Position numbers and translations under genes: made by a program
Shown here: in pieces, positions 63,356 through 64,000 of the stretch
Numbering within the stretch: the stretch's first letter is position 1
Layout of the letters: the number at the start of each line of letters is the position of its first letter
Assembly (NCBI RefSeq): GCF_900343125.1
Contig: NZ_OPYL01000003.1
Coordinates: forward strand, 1-64,000
Direction of reading: 5' to 3'
Length of the DNA: 64,000 bases
Origin: Dysgonomonas sp. Marseille-P4361
GTDB lineage: Bacteria; Bacteroidota; Bacteroidia; Bacteroidales; Dysgonomonadaceae
The notes under the pieces: generated by a model
The model's input: only the letters and a program-made list of their open reading frames with translations
Database searches by the model: none
Told to the model about the DNA's origin: nothing

Positions 63356-64000
63356 TTATTGCCCCAGCTTAAAATATTCTAAAGCATCGGCAATAACAAA
63401 ATTACTGCCTCCGATAAATATAAAATCATTTGGTCTAGCCCAATCTTTAGCAGCTCGTATAGCTTCTTTTACAGTTGCATAAGAATAGCCGGTTAGACCA
63501 TATTTTTGCCCCATTTGTTGAAGTTGTCGCTCATTCATTGCACGTGGTATATTCGCACGTGTAAAGTAGAACACTGCTTTGCGTGGTAACAAAGAGAGAA
63601 CTGTTGAAATATCTTTATCATCGACCATACCTAAAACGATATGCAAAGTCTTATAACGCTCATTTTCGAGTTGTTCAACAATGTATTTAATACCTGCAAC
63701 ATTATGTCCTGTATCGCAAACTATTTTGGGGTTTAATTCTTGAATAACTTGCCAACGCCCCATCAAGCCTGTCAGTTCGCTAACATATGCAAACCCACTA
63801 TAAACAGCCTTGGATGGAATAGTATAACCAATCTTCATTAATTCGCGAATAGAAGCGACAACTGTTACAGCATTTTTGATCTGAGCATAACCTGATAGTT
63901 CACCTCTTAGATGCATGTAGTATTTCATATCGAACAACCAACCGCTAGCTGTCTTAAGGTGAGAGATCATTAAACTCTCATCTTCAGCAAAAATAATTGG
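63356..64000 (-). CDS. folC: Folylpolyglutamate/dihydrofolate synthase, C-terminal part (runs off the window)
   Basis: The frame continues to the window edge (the reading ...F-A-E-D-E-S-L-M-I-S-H). About 215 residues are visible. The Mur-ligase-type C-terminal domain is recognised by L-M-G-R-W-Q-V near 65 of the visible part, C-D-T-G-H-N-V-A-G and H-I-V-L-G-M-V-D-D-K-D. It adds glutamate to folates. The N-terminal ATP-binding domain lies beyond 64000. Confidence 0.9.
   Translation of the reverse strand, partial: PIIFAEDESLMISHLKTASGWLFDMKYYMHLRGELSGYAQIKNAVTVVASIRELMKIGYTIPSKAVYSGFAYVSELTGLMGRWQVIQELNPKIVCDTGHNVAGIKYIVEQLENERYKTLHIVLGMVDDKDISTVLSLLPRKAVFYFTRANIPRAMNERQLQQMGQKYGLTGYSYATVKEAIRAAKDWARPNDFIFIGGSNFVIADALEYFKLGQ

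Overview
The window reads as chromosomal DNA from a member of the order Bacteroidales. The evidence is AT-rich DNA, TAnnTTTG-type -7 promoter elements, PepSY, DUF4374 and DUF2149 proteins of the kind found in Bacteroides, RteC-like and PcfK-like mobile-element genes, and a Bacteroidetes tyrosine recombinase. Dysgonomonas, Parabacteroides or a relative would fit, but the genus cannot be fixed from sequence reading alone.

Layout. (1) 1-1.5 kb: a frameshifted HEPN-like gene. (2) 1.6-8.7 kb: accessory genes, namely hipBA with an inverted-repeat operator, a decayed XRE regulator, an RteC-like gene interrupted at a G9 tract, a primase/helicase flanked by two excisionase-type HTH genes, and an orphan AbiEi-like regulator. 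(3) 9.1-43.3 kb: a very large cobalamin region. cobO(pduO) and cbiA run leftward without a riboswitch. A rightward operon (11.35-24.25 kb) behind a B12 riboswitch carries a small ORF, a PepSY membrane protein, cobJ-cbiC, cbiP, cobD(PLP), cbiB, cbiET, cbiG-cobM, cobU, cobT, cobS, cobC and a phosphoesterase. A convergent leftward operon (33.68-24.24 kb), also behind a B12 riboswitch, carries a TonB receptor, a DUF4374 lipoprotein, cbiL, btuF, btuC, btuD and cobK-cbiD. A third leftward operon (42.74-34.11 kb) behind two tandem B12 riboswitches carries a BtuB-like receptor, an exported CbiK-type chelatase, a membrane-anchored CobN-like protein, a polytopic membrane protein, an ExbB-like channel and a DUF2149 protein. 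(4) 43.9-45.4 kb: an intact IS982-family element next to an IS3-family remnant. (5) 45.6-56.0 kb: a decayed conjugative-element segment ending in a tyrosine recombinase next to tRNA-Ser(UGA). (6) 56.5-64 kb: ordinary core genes ilvA, lepA, a flavin reductase, speA, a lipoprotein and the end of folC.

How it works together. The cob/cbi genes cover most of the anaerobic corrin pathway from precorrin-2 or sirohydrochlorin to adenosylcobalamin, apart from SUMT and lower-ligand synthesis. BtuB/BtuFCD provide corrinoid uptake. The third operon has the gene order I recall for the Bacteroides/Porphyromonas heme operon hmuRSTUV, but under B12 control and with a CbiK added. The DUF4374, TonB-receptor and PepSY genes resemble the XusABC xenosiderophore system, again under B12 riboswitches. 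Both look like outer-membrane and periplasmic tetrapyrrole or metal handling modules adapted to cobalamin supply.

The strongest structural inference is that the whole stretch from about 1646 to 56323 may be one integrated island. A 13-bp direct repeat of the tRNA-Ser 3' end occurs at both ends. The left copy is followed outward by what looks like the displaced tRNA's own terminator. Related GGGGTACGATT-type repeats lie just inside both ends, next to the recombinase at the right end. No relaxase or type IV secretion genes are visible, so the island would be decayed or non-autonomous.
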